A stretch of 64,000 bases of DNA, from NCBI RefSeq assembly GCF_012927275.1, contig NZ_JABBGG010000009.1, positions 149,161-213,160 of the forward strand, read 5' to 3'. The position numbers were made by a program, and so were the translations under genes. The notes below the pieces were generated by a model. That model was not told where the DNA came from. It worked only from the letters and a program-made list of their open reading frames with translations, and made no database searches. Shown in pieces: positions 56,877 through 64,000 of the stretch (its first letter is position 1; every line of letters begins with the position of its first letter). The DNA is from Massilia polaris. Its GTDB lineage: Bacteria; Pseudomonadota; Gammaproteobacteria; Burkholderiales; Burkholderiaceae_D.

Positions 56877-58106
56877 ATGACGACACAAGAACAACTGACA
56901 GCGTGGATCGACGAGCACTTCGATGAAGAGGTGGCCTTTCTCCAGCAGGTGATCCGCGTTCCGACCGACACCCCCCCGGGCAACAACGCGCCGCACGCCG
57001 AGGCCGTGGCCGACATGGTGCAAGGATTCGGATGGAACGCCGAAAAGCACGTCGTGCCGGCGCAGCTGGTGCGCGATTACGGCATGGAGAGCATCACCAA
57101 CCTGATCGTGCGCCGTCCGTATGGCGCCGGCGGGCCGACCATCGCGCTCAATGCGCACGGCGACGTGGTGCCGCCGGGCGAAGGCTGGACCAAACCGCCG
57201 TATGGCGGCGTGGTGGAAGACGGCTACATCTACGGCCGCGCGGCAGCGGTGTCGAAGTGCGATTTCGCGACTTACATTTTCGCCGTGCGTGCGCTGGAGG
57301 CGCTGGGCGTACCATTGAAGGGCGGGGTGGAACTGCACTTCACCTATGACGAGGAATTCGGCGGGCTGCTGGGGCCGGGCTGGCTGCTGGAGCAGAATCT
57401 GACCAAGCCCGACTTCGTCATTGCGGCCGGATTCAGCTACAACATCGTCACGGCGCACAACGCCTGCCTGCAGCTGGAGATTACCGTGCATGGCAAGTCG
57501 GGGCACGGCGCCATGCCCGAGACCGGGCACGATGCGCTGCAGGCGGCGACGAAGATCCTCAATGCGCTCTACGCGCAGATACCGGAACTGAAAAAAATCA
57601 AGTCGAAGGTGCCGGGCATCGATTCGCCAACCATGCTGGTCGGCCAGATCGAAGGTGGAACCAACACCAATGTCGTGCCGGGCAAGGTCGTCATGAAGAT
57701 GGACCGCCGCATGATTCCGGACGAGGATCCGGTCGCGGTCGAGGCGCAGGTGAGGGCGCTGATCGAAGATGCAGTGAAGGGAGAACCCGGCATTCGTATC
57801 GAGACCCGCCGCCTGCTGCTGTCGCGCGCGTTGCGGCCGCTGCCTGAAGGCGCGAAGCTGGTCGCGTCGTTGCAGAAGCACGGCCGCGAGGTGATCGGCG
57901 AGGAGGTCACGGCGCAGGGTACGCCGCTGTACGCGGATGCGCGTCTGTATGGCGAACACGGGATCCCGGCGGTGCTGTACGGGGCCGGCCCGCGTACGGT
58001 GCCCGAGTCGAATGCGAAGAAGGCCGATGAGAGGCTGGCGCTGGAGGACTTGCGCAAGGCGACCAAGGTGGTGGCGCTGACACTGCTGGATTTCCTCGGC
58101 AAGTAG
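56877..58106 (+). CDS. M20 family metallohydrolase (ArgE/DapE-like)
   Basis: A 409-residue zinc peptidase/deacylase. Motifs: VIRVPTDTPPGNN, IALNAHGDVVPPGEGW (His-x-Asp), GRAAAVSKCDFATYIFAVRAL, the Glu-Glu-like base and ligand in FTYDEEFGGLLGPGWLL, HGKSGHGAMPETGHDAL and the C-terminal GIPAVLYGAGPRTVPESNAKKADERL. In the usual DGRGA.D.K pattern, the ligand Asp region reads YGRAAAVSK here. AGGAATCGAC precedes ATG 56877, eight bases after puuD, so it may act on a ureide such as ureidoglycolate or an N-acylated product (inference from the operon only). Confidence 0.85.
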   Translation: MTTQEQLTAWIDEHFDEEVAFLQQVIRVPTDTPPGNNAPHAEAVADMVQGFGWNAEKHVVPAQLVRDYGMESITNLIVRRPYGAGGPTIALNAHGDVVPPGEGWTKPPYGGVVEDGYIYGRAAAVSKCDFATYIFAVRALEALGVPLKGGVELHFTYDEEFGGLLGPGWLLEQNLTKPDFVIAAGFSYNIVTAHNACLQLEITVHGKSGHGAMPETGHDALQAATKILNALYAQIPELKKIKSKVPGIDSPTMLVGQIEGGTNTNVVPGKVVMKMDRRMIPDEDPVAVEAQVRALIEDAVKGEPGIRIETRRLLLSRALRPLPEGAKLVASLQKHGREVIGEEVTAQGTPLYADARLYGEHGIPAVLYGAGPRTVPESNAKKADERLALEDLRKATKVVALTLLDFLGK

Positions 58107-58113
58107 CCAAAAA

Positions 58114-58143
58114 AAACCGGGCGTGAACCCGGTTTCTTGTTTT
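58114..58143. terminator. Bidirectional rho-independent terminator
   Basis: Stem AAACCGGG / CCCGGTTT around a six-base loop, flanked by an A-tract on the left and a T-rich stretch on the right, between convergent genes (M20 hydrolase and S8 peptidase). Confidence 0.9.
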
Positions 58144-58158
58144 ACAGCGCGCGTCTGA

Positions 58159-59985
58159 TTATTTGGTGACCTGGAACCAGGTGGTTGCGGAGTTGCCGGC
58201 GGCGTCCCTGGCCACTGCCTTGATCGTGTGCAGGCCGGCTGCGGCCTTTGAGCTCGCCCACGAATACGCCATCGCATTGCCTTTGCCCTGTGCGACGGCG
58301 ACGTTGTCGATGTACAGGGTCTGCGAAATGCCTGCCGCGCCGGCGTTGTCGGACGCATTGATGCTGACCGTGACCGTGCCGGCAACCATGCCCGGTACCG
58401 GATTGATGATCTTGACCGCAGGCGGTGTGGTGTCGCGTGCCACCACTGTGTTCGCATTGGCGACGTTGACGGATACCGGCGCCGATGCCTTGACGTTACC
58501 AGCGGCGTCGTATGCGGTCGCGACGAGGGTGTTCATGCCGTTGTAGGCGCCGGCCGAGTTCCAGCTGAAGCCAAACGGCGCCGCGCTGTCGATCGCCACC
58601 ACGGTGCTGTTGACCTTGAGTTCAACGCGCGCCACGCCGACGTTGTCGCTGGCATTGATGTTGACCGGCACGCTGCCGCTGGCAGTGCTGTTGGCCAGCG
58701 GCGCGGAGATTGACACGGCAGGGGCAGTCATATCGGCGACCGGGGCAGCACCGCCGAGTGCCTTTTGCATCGCGCGCGCCGCGTCCACGCGGCCGTAGCC
58801 GTACAGCGCGTCGCGGCCTGCTGCGCCGCGGTCGACAGCGGTCGAGAACAGCATCGATTCAACCTGGGTGCTGGTCAGCAAAGGACGTGCCGACATCAGC
58901 AGCGCCGCCACGCCGGCGGCCACCGGGCTGGCGAAGGAAGTACCGTTCCAGGTCGAATAGCTGCCGCCTTTGACCGGCGCCCAGATGGCGCTGCCCGGCG
59001 CGGACAGCGAAACGAAATTGCCATAGCTCGACCAGCTGGTCTTGGTGTTCGTGTTGTCGGTCGCCGACACGGCAACCAGCGTCGTGGTCGGGGTGTAGCC
59101 TTCGTCGCGGCCCGCATTGCCGGCCGAGACGAACACCAGGCCGCCCTTGTTCTTCATGTATTGCGCTGCACTCTGGACGGCGGAGCTGCCCGCGACGCCA
59201 GCGAAGCTGACGTTGGCAACCCGCGCGCCGTGGTCGGCTGCCCAGGTCAGGCCTGCGGCGACGGTACTGAAGTAGGTGTAGCAGCTGTTGGTGGCGGCAT
59301 CCATGAACGCGATCCGGATCGGCATGATCCTGGCCTTGCCTGCGACGCCTGCGACGCCGACGCCGTTATTGGTGGCCGCGGCGGCAGTGCCGGCGACGGC
59401 GGTGCCGTGGCCGCAGACGTCGGCGGTGTCGGTATTGTTGTTGTACGAGTTGTAGCCCGGGACGAGGCTGGCCTTCAGGTCCGGGTGGGCCGGGTCGACG
59501 CCGGAGTCGAGGATCGCGATCGTCACGCCCGCACCCATCGCGCTGTCCCACGCGGTGTTGGCGCCGATGTTGGTGAGGTGCCATGCGCTGCCGATGTAGG
59601 GATCGTTGACGGCCATCGTGCTTTTGACGCGTCGGTCACGCTCGGCGTACTTCACGTGCGGATTGCGGCGCAGCTTTTCGACGACGTCGTCGTCCGGCTC
59701 ATTGCCCTGCAGATCGACGACGTGCAGGTTGCTTTGTCCAAGCTTGCGGCGGCGGCCACCGTGGCCACGGACGATCTTTTCGAATTCGTCGGCGGAGAGG
59801 CCTTCGCGCGGTTCGACCAGGATGCGGCCTCGCGCAAATTCGGTTTCATCGGCGCGGTCCACGCGTGCCGCGTGGGCCTGCGGGGCCAGCGCGGTCATCG
59901 CGGAGATGGCAAGCGCGGCGCCGAACGTCAGCTTGAAGGTGCGCTGCTGGATGACTGGGGAAGGAAGCGTGCGAGAAAATTTCAT
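58159..59985 (-). CDS. Secreted S8 (subtilisin-like) serine peptidase with Ig-like repeats
   Basis: A 608-residue secreted protease. In order: signal peptide (to about Ala39, PQAHA), inhibitor-type propeptide (GRILVEPREGLSADEFEKIV... VKYAERDRRV), catalytic domain with Asp near 159 (AILDSGVDPAHPDLKA), His near 192 (CGHGTAVAGTAAA), oxyanion Asn (VFVSAGNAGRDE) and Ser near 349 (WNGTSFASPVAAG), and two C-terminal Ig-like repeats of about 90 residues each (TAPAVSISAPLANSTASG... and TPPAVKIINPVPGMVAG...). Start ATG 59985 follows CAGGAC; a longer frame to 60027 lacks a site. Its leader carries a c-di-GMP-I riboswitch and a long hairpin, so its synthesis should respond to c-di-GMP. Confidence 0.93.
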   Translation of the reverse strand: MKFSRTLPSPVIQQRTFKLTFGAALAISAMTALAPQAHAARVDRADETEFARGRILVEPREGLSADEFEKIVRGHGGRRRKLGQSNLHVVDLQGNEPDDDVVEKLRRNPHVKYAERDRRVKSTMAVNDPYIGSAWHLTNIGANTAWDSAMGAGVTIAILDSGVDPAHPDLKASLVPGYNSYNNNTDTADVCGHGTAVAGTAAAATNNGVGVAGVAGKARIMPIRIAFMDAATNSCYTYFSTVAAGLTWAADHGARVANVSFAGVAGSSAVQSAAQYMKNKGGLVFVSAGNAGRDEGYTPTTTLVAVSATDNTNTKTSWSSYGNFVSLSAPGSAIWAPVKGGSYSTWNGTSFASPVAAGVAALLMSARPLLTSTQVESMLFSTAVDRGAAGRDALYGYGRVDAARAMQKALGGAAPVADMTAPAVSISAPLANSTASGSVPVNINASDNVGVARVELKVNSTVVAIDSAAPFGFSWNSAGAYNGMNTLVATAYDAAGNVKASAPVSVNVANANTVVARDTTPPAVKIINPVPGMVAGTVTVSINASDNAGAAGISQTLYIDNVAVAQGKGNAMAYSWASSKAAAGLHTIKAVARDAAGNSATTWFQVTK

Positions 59986-60084
59986 CGACTTGTCCTGTTC
60001 ATTAGAGGCCGAATCAGGACTGCTCAATCACGCATGAAATAGCTCAGCATGGCTTGGTTGCCGATTGCTTGGGGAGTTATTCCG

Positions 60085-60112
60085 CATTTGTCCGCAGTGG
60101 CGCGGACAAATG
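60085..60112 (-). promoter_or_regulatory. Long hairpin between riboswitch and S8 peptidase start
   Basis: Perfect 11-bp inverted repeat CATTTGTCCGC / GCGGACAAATG with a six-base loop, just after the aptamer and about 100 bases before the start codon. No T-tract follows on the transcribed strand, so it is more likely part of the expression platform or a binding site than a simple terminator. Confidence 0.6.
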
Positions 60113-60114
60113 GC

Positions 60115-60210
60115 GCGTCTGGCAGTCCTGCCGTCGTGGGGCGTGCGCCCGGTAGACCGGTGACTTTGCGTCCCCCGCTTTAGCGGGGTTTGCCTTTTGC
60201 AGATTGCGAA
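60115..60210 (-). promoter_or_regulatory. Cyclic di-GMP-I (GEMM-I) riboswitch
   Basis: Read on the minus strand the leader contains GGCAAACC (60194-60187), the hairpin CCCCGC-TAAA-GCGGGG, then GGGACGCAAAG (60174-60164), CACCGG and a second stem ending GGCAGGACTGCC (60132-60121). The conserved GGCAAACC ... GGGACGCAAAG with a GNRA-like capped P1b stem between is the diagnostic core of the class I c-di-GMP aptamer. It lies some 135 bases upstream of the S8 peptidase gene and in the same orientation. Confidence 0.85.
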
Positions 60211-60402
60211 GGGCAATGCTAAGGGAAAAGGCGATGGTGCACGATTGAATTGCGTGATCTGTGTACGTTCGGACTCGAAAATTTTGTAACAAATTCACGC
60301 TTGTCTACCCTTTTCGACATCTTCCTGACGATCTGTACAGACTGGTTTTCAAGTGTGTCCAACGACGGGAACAGGTGGCGCCGTGTACTTCATCCGCATA
60401 TG
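60211..60402. other. Region upstream of the riboswitch
   Basis: About 190 bases with no gene. AT-rich near 60270-60320 (AAAATTTTGTAAC...), where the leftward promoter for the riboswitch transcript should lie; I cannot place its boxes with confidence. Confidence 0.4.
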
Positions 60403-60427
60403 AAAAAAAGGCACCCGCGGGTGCCTT
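60403..60427 (-). terminator. Rho-independent terminator after S9 peptidase
   Basis: Stem AAGGCACC-CGCG-GGTGCCTT (60408-60427), followed on the minus strand by a T-tract, immediately after the S9 peptidase stop. Confidence 0.93.
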
Positions 60428-60432
60428 CGTTA

Positions 60433-62787
60433 TCAGTTCTTCAGCGTCCGTTCGAACAGCTGGTAGATCCTTCGGTACTGGTCGTACCAGCTTTCCGGCT
60501 GCACGAACGCGTGGCGCTCGAGCGGGTAGCTGGCCATCTCCCAGTTGTCCTTCTTAAGCTCGATCAGGCGTTGCGCGATGCGCACCGAGTCCTGGTAGAA
60601 CACGTTATCGTCCACCATGCCGTGCGAGATCAGCAGGTTGCCGCGCAACTGGTCGGCGTACTCGATCGGCGACGACTTCCTGTACGCGTCCGGGTCGAGG
60701 TCAGGCGTGTTCAGGATGTTGGATGTGTACTCGTGGTTGTAGGTGGTCCAGTCGGTCACCGGACGCAGTGCGGCGCCCGCCTTGAACGAGTCCGGTGCGC
60801 GCATCAGCGCCATGAAGGTCATGAAGCCGCCGTAGCTGCCGCCGTAAATGTCGACGTTCTTCAGGTCGCCCTGGTGGTTTGCCGCCATCCAGTTGACGCC
60901 GTCGATGTAGTCTTCCAGCTCCGGATAGCCCATCTGGCGGTAGATCGCCGTGCGCCAGTCGCGCCCGTAGCCCTTCGATGCGCGGTAGTCCATGTCGAGG
61001 ACGATGTAGCCTTTTTCAACCAGCAGGTTGTGGAACATCTGTTCGCGGAAGTAGACCGGGTAGCGCTTGCTGACGTTCTGAAGGTAGCCGGCGCCGTGCA
61101 CGAACATCACGATCGGATACTTCTTGCCAGGTTCCAGCGTGGCCGGGCGATACAGCTTGGCCCAGATCTGCCCCGCGCCTTTGGTCGACGGTACGGCCAC
61201 ATTCTGCGGCTCGACCCATGTGCGCGCCTTGAAGCCGGCGGTGCGCGTGTCAGTCAGCCTGGCCGCGGCGCCGCCGGCCGCCGGCACAGTCGCCAGCTGA
61301 ATCGGCATGTAGCTCGACGAGTAACCGACCAGCAGCTTGCGCTGGTCCGGCGACAGCGTGAAGTGCTCGACGCCTTCGAGCGACGTGGCTTCGCGCATCA
61401 CGCCGTCTTTGGCCGACACCGCGCACACTTCATAGGTGCCCGGGTTCTTCGGGTTGCATAGCATGTAGGCGCTGGCACCATCCGATGTCCACTGCACGCG
61501 CGTCGCTTCCCAGTTGCCGCGGGTGAGCGCGCGGACTGCATTCGCCGCATTCATCGTGTACAGGTGCGAGTAGCCGGTTTCTTCGGACAGGAACCATAGC
61601 GTGCCGTTATCAGGGAGCCAGCCGAAGTCGTTATTGCCCGAGTTGACCCACGCGACATCGCTCTGGCGATGGACTGGATTAAGCTTGATGCCGGCCAGGT
61701 CGACCTTGGCGATCCAGCGGTCCTTGTTGTCGACCGCGCGCAGCATCACGGCGGCTTGGGTTCCGTTGGCGCTCCAGCGGATGCTCTCGCCGTCGTCGTC
61801 CACGCGCACGGTGCGGTTGCCCTTAAGCGGGTCGATACTCTGTGCTTTGCGCAGTTCGGCCAGCGGATCGGTGGCGACGCCCGGCAGCACGTCGAACGAC
61901 AGCTCGTGCACCTTGCGGGTCTTCAGGTCGACCAGCTTGAGCGCATGCGCCAACGGCAGGTTGCGGCCGACGCGCGGGCGCTGGTCGTCGAATTCTTCGT
62001 AGCCGGACTCGGTGATATAGCGCGGCATTTTGCCGAGGCGGCCCTTGTCGGCGCTCTTTGGCGCAGTCACCGCGAGCAGCCAGCGGCCGTCCGGCGACAG
62101 CGCGCTGCCGTCGATGACGACCTTGTCGCCCAGGTAGACCGGGCCTGGCGCGCGAGTCAGGTCGGCGCGGCGCTCTTCCTCGGTGCGGTCGCGCGCGGCG
62201 TCGCGGTCATCCTTCTGGCGCTTCAGGGTCGAGATCAGGCGCAGCTGCATCGCACGCAGCGCGTCGTCGTCCGGCGCTGCTGCAGGATCCTTCTCGGCGC
62301 GCAGGCGCACTACCGGCGACACCAGGCGGTCGGCGCGGCTCCAGCTGAGCCATTCGTGGCCGACGCGGAACTGGATGCTGCCGCCATCGGCCGAGTACTG
62401 GGGCGCGGCCAGGCCGCTGCTGCCGCGCGTGATCTGGGTCAGCGCGCCGGACTTCAGGTCGCGCTCGAACAGGTCGCCGTTGCGCAGCAGCACGGCGCGG
62501 GTGCGCTCGCGGTTGTACGTGACGTTGGGGCCGTCCATGTTCGACAGTTCGGCGTCGCCCACGCGGCGCGGCTTGCCGGGAATCGCCTGGAAGGTGTCGC
62601 GCAGCTGCGAGCCGGTGCGCTTCTGTTTATAGAAGACCTGCTTGCCGTCCCAGCTCCACCATGCGTCTTCCGCAGGGGTGCCGATCCAGTCGGGGTGGGA
62701 CATGGCTTGGTTGAGGCTGATTGGCGTAGAGGCTGCGGCGGGAATTGCCAAGATTGCAGCGAGTAAAGGGAGTACGAAGAGACGCAT
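60433..62787 (-). CDS. S9 family prolyl oligopeptidase (DPP4-like)
   Basis: A 784-residue serine peptidase with a Sec signal peptide (LLAAILAIPAAAS, cut near residue 20), an eight-bladed beta-propeller (repeated WSADG/YSADG-like strands between 100 and 520) and a C-terminal alpha/beta hydrolase domain with Ser near 650 (DIYGGSYGGFMTF), Asp near 725 (HGMVDDNV) and His near 759 (LERHAFV). The Glu-rich DPP4 anchor pair is not obvious, so prolyl or acyl specificity is open. It probably degrades peptides in the periplasm or outside. Confidence 0.93.
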   Translation of the reverse strand: MRLFVLPLLAAILAIPAAASTPISLNQAMSHPDWIGTPAEDAWWSWDGKQVFYKQKRTGSQLRDTFQAIPGKPRRVGDAELSNMDGPNVTYNRERTRAVLLRNGDLFERDLKSGALTQITRGSSGLAAPQYSADGGSIQFRVGHEWLSWSRADRLVSPVVRLRAEKDPAAAPDDDALRAMQLRLISTLKRQKDDRDAARDRTEEERRADLTRAPGPVYLGDKVVIDGSALSPDGRWLLAVTAPKSADKGRLGKMPRYITESGYEEFDDQRPRVGRNLPLAHALKLVDLKTRKVHELSFDVLPGVATDPLAELRKAQSIDPLKGNRTVRVDDDGESIRWSANGTQAAVMLRAVDNKDRWIAKVDLAGIKLNPVHRQSDVAWVNSGNNDFGWLPDNGTLWFLSEETGYSHLYTMNAANAVRALTRGNWEATRVQWTSDGASAYMLCNPKNPGTYEVCAVSAKDGVMREATSLEGVEHFTLSPDQRKLLVGYSSSYMPIQLATVPAAGGAAARLTDTRTAGFKARTWVEPQNVAVPSTKGAGQIWAKLYRPATLEPGKKYPIVMFVHGAGYLQNVSKRYPVYFREQMFHNLLVEKGYIVLDMDYRASKGYGRDWRTAIYRQMGYPELEDYIDGVNWMAANHQGDLKNVDIYGGSYGGFMTFMALMRAPDSFKAGAALRPVTDWTTYNHEYTSNILNTPDLDPDAYRKSSPIEYADQLRGNLLISHGMVDDNVFYQDSVRIAQRLIELKKDNWEMASYPLERHAFVQPESWYDQYRRIYQLFERTLKN

Positions 62788-63045
62788 TTGTCCTGGCTGG
62801 TAAAGTTGGGACGGCTTATGCCATCGGGATTGCCAAGGCGCATTTTAGCGCACCTGCCGTTTCATGCGCGAGCTGATCAATAGTCGAGCGGGAGAGTGGG
62901 CATATCGAGCGGGCGGAAATATTTCTTATTAAACGATGCGAAACATTTACTAAAAGCTTTAAGTTTGTCGAATATATTTACAACGCTGCCACGTTAAAGC
63001 GATGCTTTTAAATAATGTAACAATGAATCAGCGATTTAGATAAAC
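62788..63045. other. Intergenic region upstream of sigma-54 promoter
   Basis: AT-rich 258 bases without a gene. It contains the leftward S9 peptidase promoter and, by position, activator sites for the sigma-54 promoter at 63046. I see no firm repeat pair that would define the activator site. Confidence 0.4.
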
Positions 63046-63061
63046 TGGCACGATTCATGCA
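63046..63061 (+). promoter_or_regulatory. Sigma-54 promoter of PEP-CTERM gene
   Basis: TGGCACGATTCATGCA matches the -24/-12 consensus TGGCACG-N4-TTGC(A/T) at all but one fixed position, with GG (63047-48) and GC (63059-60) ten bases apart as required. It lies 65 bases upstream of the PEP-CTERM gene start. Confidence 0.82.
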
Positions 63062-63071
63062 CACCTAATGA

Positions 63072-63086
63072 ATGATCGTCGATCAT
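63072..63086 (+). promoter_or_regulatory. Palindrome in PEP-CTERM leader
   Basis: ATGATCG-T-CGATCAT, a perfect 7-bp dyad with a one-base centre, lies between the sigma-54 promoter and the gene start. It could form a small hairpin in the leader or bind a protein. Confidence 0.45.
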
Positions 63087-63125
63087 GGCGATTAAAAAGT
63101 TTCTCATTCATATAACGAGGGGAAC

Positions 63126-63845
63126 ATGATGAAAAAATCAAGGATTGTCCTGCTAAAGTTTCTTGCGATTGCAGGCAGCATTGTTGCAGCGTCGTCCAGT
63201 CAAGCATCGCTTGTTCCTGCAGGGTTGGTTTCCCTGTCGGGCACGGGAATCGGTGCGGTATCGACCATCCTCACGATTCACGATAATGACGGTACCGAGG
63301 CAGGGGAAGTGCATTGGACCCCCGGCGGTGACGTAGCCACCGGCAACGTCGTCGGGCCCAACGTACAGACGAAAACGCAATTGTTTGGCGACGTCGGTAT
63401 TGATAATGCGGCCGATATCCGTATTATCTTCAACGCTTCAGAGCCAAGTGGCGGTTCGATCTCGCTCGACGACCTGGTACTGAACATCTTCGCGCCGGAC
63501 GGCACGATATTGTTCACATCAGGCGCTTTTAGCCCGATCTTCTTCCCCGATACCCAACCGGGTACCGGAAAGTCGGGCTTCGCGTTCGAGCTCGACTTGT
63601 TGCAAGCCGCGCTGGCAGAACCCCACGTTTCAGCGTTAAACCGCATCGGCCTGTCGGCAGCAACGTCAATGGCCCAGGGTGGGCTTGAAACCTTCTTCAT
63701 CCTCCGCAGCACTACCGTTCCGCCTTGCAATCCTGAGATCGAAGTCTGCGGTCCACAGGAAATTCCCGAGCCAGGGACGCTTACACTGCTCGGCATCGGC
63801 CTGATCGGTGCGGGCGCCCTCAGGCGCCGTCGCCGCAAAGCGTAA
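63126..63845 (+). CDS. PEP-CTERM sorting domain protein
   Basis: A 239-residue exported protein with a signal peptide (to about Ala28), a beta-rich central part with ISLDDLVLNIFAPDGTILFTSG, and the C-terminal exosortase signal PEPGTLTLLGIGLIGAGALRRRRRKA: Pro-Glu-Pro, a hydrophobic helix and a basic end. Exosortase cuts such proteins and anchors or releases them, usually with exopolysaccharide. One Cys pair (CNPEIEVC, residues about 201-208) precedes the PEP motif. GAGGGGAAC precedes ATG 63126. A sigma-54 promoter lies upstream, and the palindromic IS end after the stop acts as a terminator. Confidence 0.93.
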   Translation: MMKKSRIVLLKFLAIAGSIVAASSSQASLVPAGLVSLSGTGIGAVSTILTIHDNDGTEAGEVHWTPGGDVATGNVVGPNVQTKTQLFGDVGIDNAADIRIIFNASEPSGGSISLDDLVLNIFAPDGTILFTSGAFSPIFFPDTQPGTGKSGFAFELDLLQAALAEPHVSALNRIGLSAATSMAQGGLETFFILRSTTVPPCNPEIEVCGPQEIPEPGTLTLLGIGLIGAGALRRRRRKA

Positions 63846-63879
63846 GAAGCAGTGCTAAAAAACGCCGGTCGAACTGAAC

Positions 63880-64000
63880 TGAACCCCAAAAGTTGGACAC
63901 CAACTTTTGGGGTTTTTCATGTCGAAGTACACCGAACAATTTAAGCTCGCTGTCGTCCAGCAGTATTTGTCCGGCACCGCCGGCTACAATTTGGTCGCCC
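63880..64000 (+). mobile_element. IS3-family insertion element, left end (truncated by window)
   Basis: Begins with TGAACCCCAAAAGTTGG, the terminal inverted repeat style of IS3-family (IS150-like) elements, which continues as a perfect 13-bp palindrome CCCCAAAAGTTGG-ACA-CCAACTTTTGGGG (63884-63912) and a T-tract. The transposase frame starts just inside. The T-tract makes the end a rho-independent terminator for the PEP-CTERM gene. Confidence 0.85.
63919..64000 (+). CDS. IS3-family transposase OrfA, N-terminal part
   Basis: ATG 63919 opens MSKYTEQFKLAVVQQYLSGT, the helix-turn-helix start of IS3-family (IS150-like) OrfA, and the frame stays open to the window edge (27 codons seen). OrfA binds the element ends; the catalytic OrfB should follow by frameshift outside the window. 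Confidence 0.85.
   Translation, partial: MSKYTEQFKLAVVQQYLSGTAGYNLVA

Overview
The window is high-GC bacterial DNA whose gene content and style point to a betaproteobacterium of the Oxalobacteraceae, close to Massilia, Duganella or Telluria. Signs are TonB-dependent receptors, MipA/OmpV, LysR and MocR regulators, a PEP-CTERM protein with a sigma-54 promoter, a c-di-GMP-I riboswitch and a pydrimidine-type reductive pathway. The family assignment is inferred from style, not from a marker gene.

Layout. 1-4131: the end of a TonB-dependent receptor, a lipoprotein 5'-nucleotidase and a secreted S1/P1 nuclease. 4198-8004: MipA/OmpV, DoxX, a DODA-type dioxygenase with a divergent LysR regulator, and a membrane protein. 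8089-12772: a four-gene BMP-type nucleoside ABC importer. 13465-15762: a second TonB-dependent receptor. 15901-19013: a DUF969-DUF979-pcp operon and small membrane proteins. 19026-22585: a hydrolase, an AraC regulator, a truncated esterase next to an IS66 remnant, and an acetyltransferase. 22616-25647: LysR, psuG and psuK. 26236-34722: nucleoside catabolic operon punA-deoB-deoC-ALDH16-deoA-cdd plus an unusual deaminase-fold protein. 34770-38008: NTF2-like and VOC proteins and a LytS/LytR-type two-component system. 38138-41470: a RutR-like regulator, a TnpB-only IS605-type element and a MocR regulator. 41640-51414: the complete reductive pyrimidine pathway (transaminase, semialdehyde dehydrogenase, PreT, PreA, NCS1 transporter, dihydropyrimidinase, ureidopropionase). 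51422-58106: urate/ureide genes (MFS, UraD-allantoate amidohydrolase fusion, LysR, PuuD, M20 hydrolase). 58159-63845: an S8 peptidase behind a c-di-GMP riboswitch, an S9 peptidase and a PEP-CTERM protein. The right edge enters an IS3-family element.

How it fits together. Much of the window can be read as one nucleic-acid scavenging programme: secreted nuclease and nucleotidase outside, TonB receptor and ABC importer for uptake, phosphorylases and deaminases to free bases and pentose phosphate, then pseudouridine, pyrimidine and purine breakdown to beta-alanine-derived semialdehyde, ureides and ammonia. Direct support for co-regulation is a 74-bp block found, inverted and without gaps, upstream of both the second TonB receptor (13218-13291) and the deo operon (26037-26110), identical at 55 of 74 positions by my count.

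The least described items are that block, the deaminase-fold protein at 33502-34722, the two-domain ALDH16-like enzyme inside a deo operon, the HTH-pseudouridine kinase with a palindrome over its start, the riboswitch-controlled S8 peptidase, and the TnpB element placed directly upstream of rutR.
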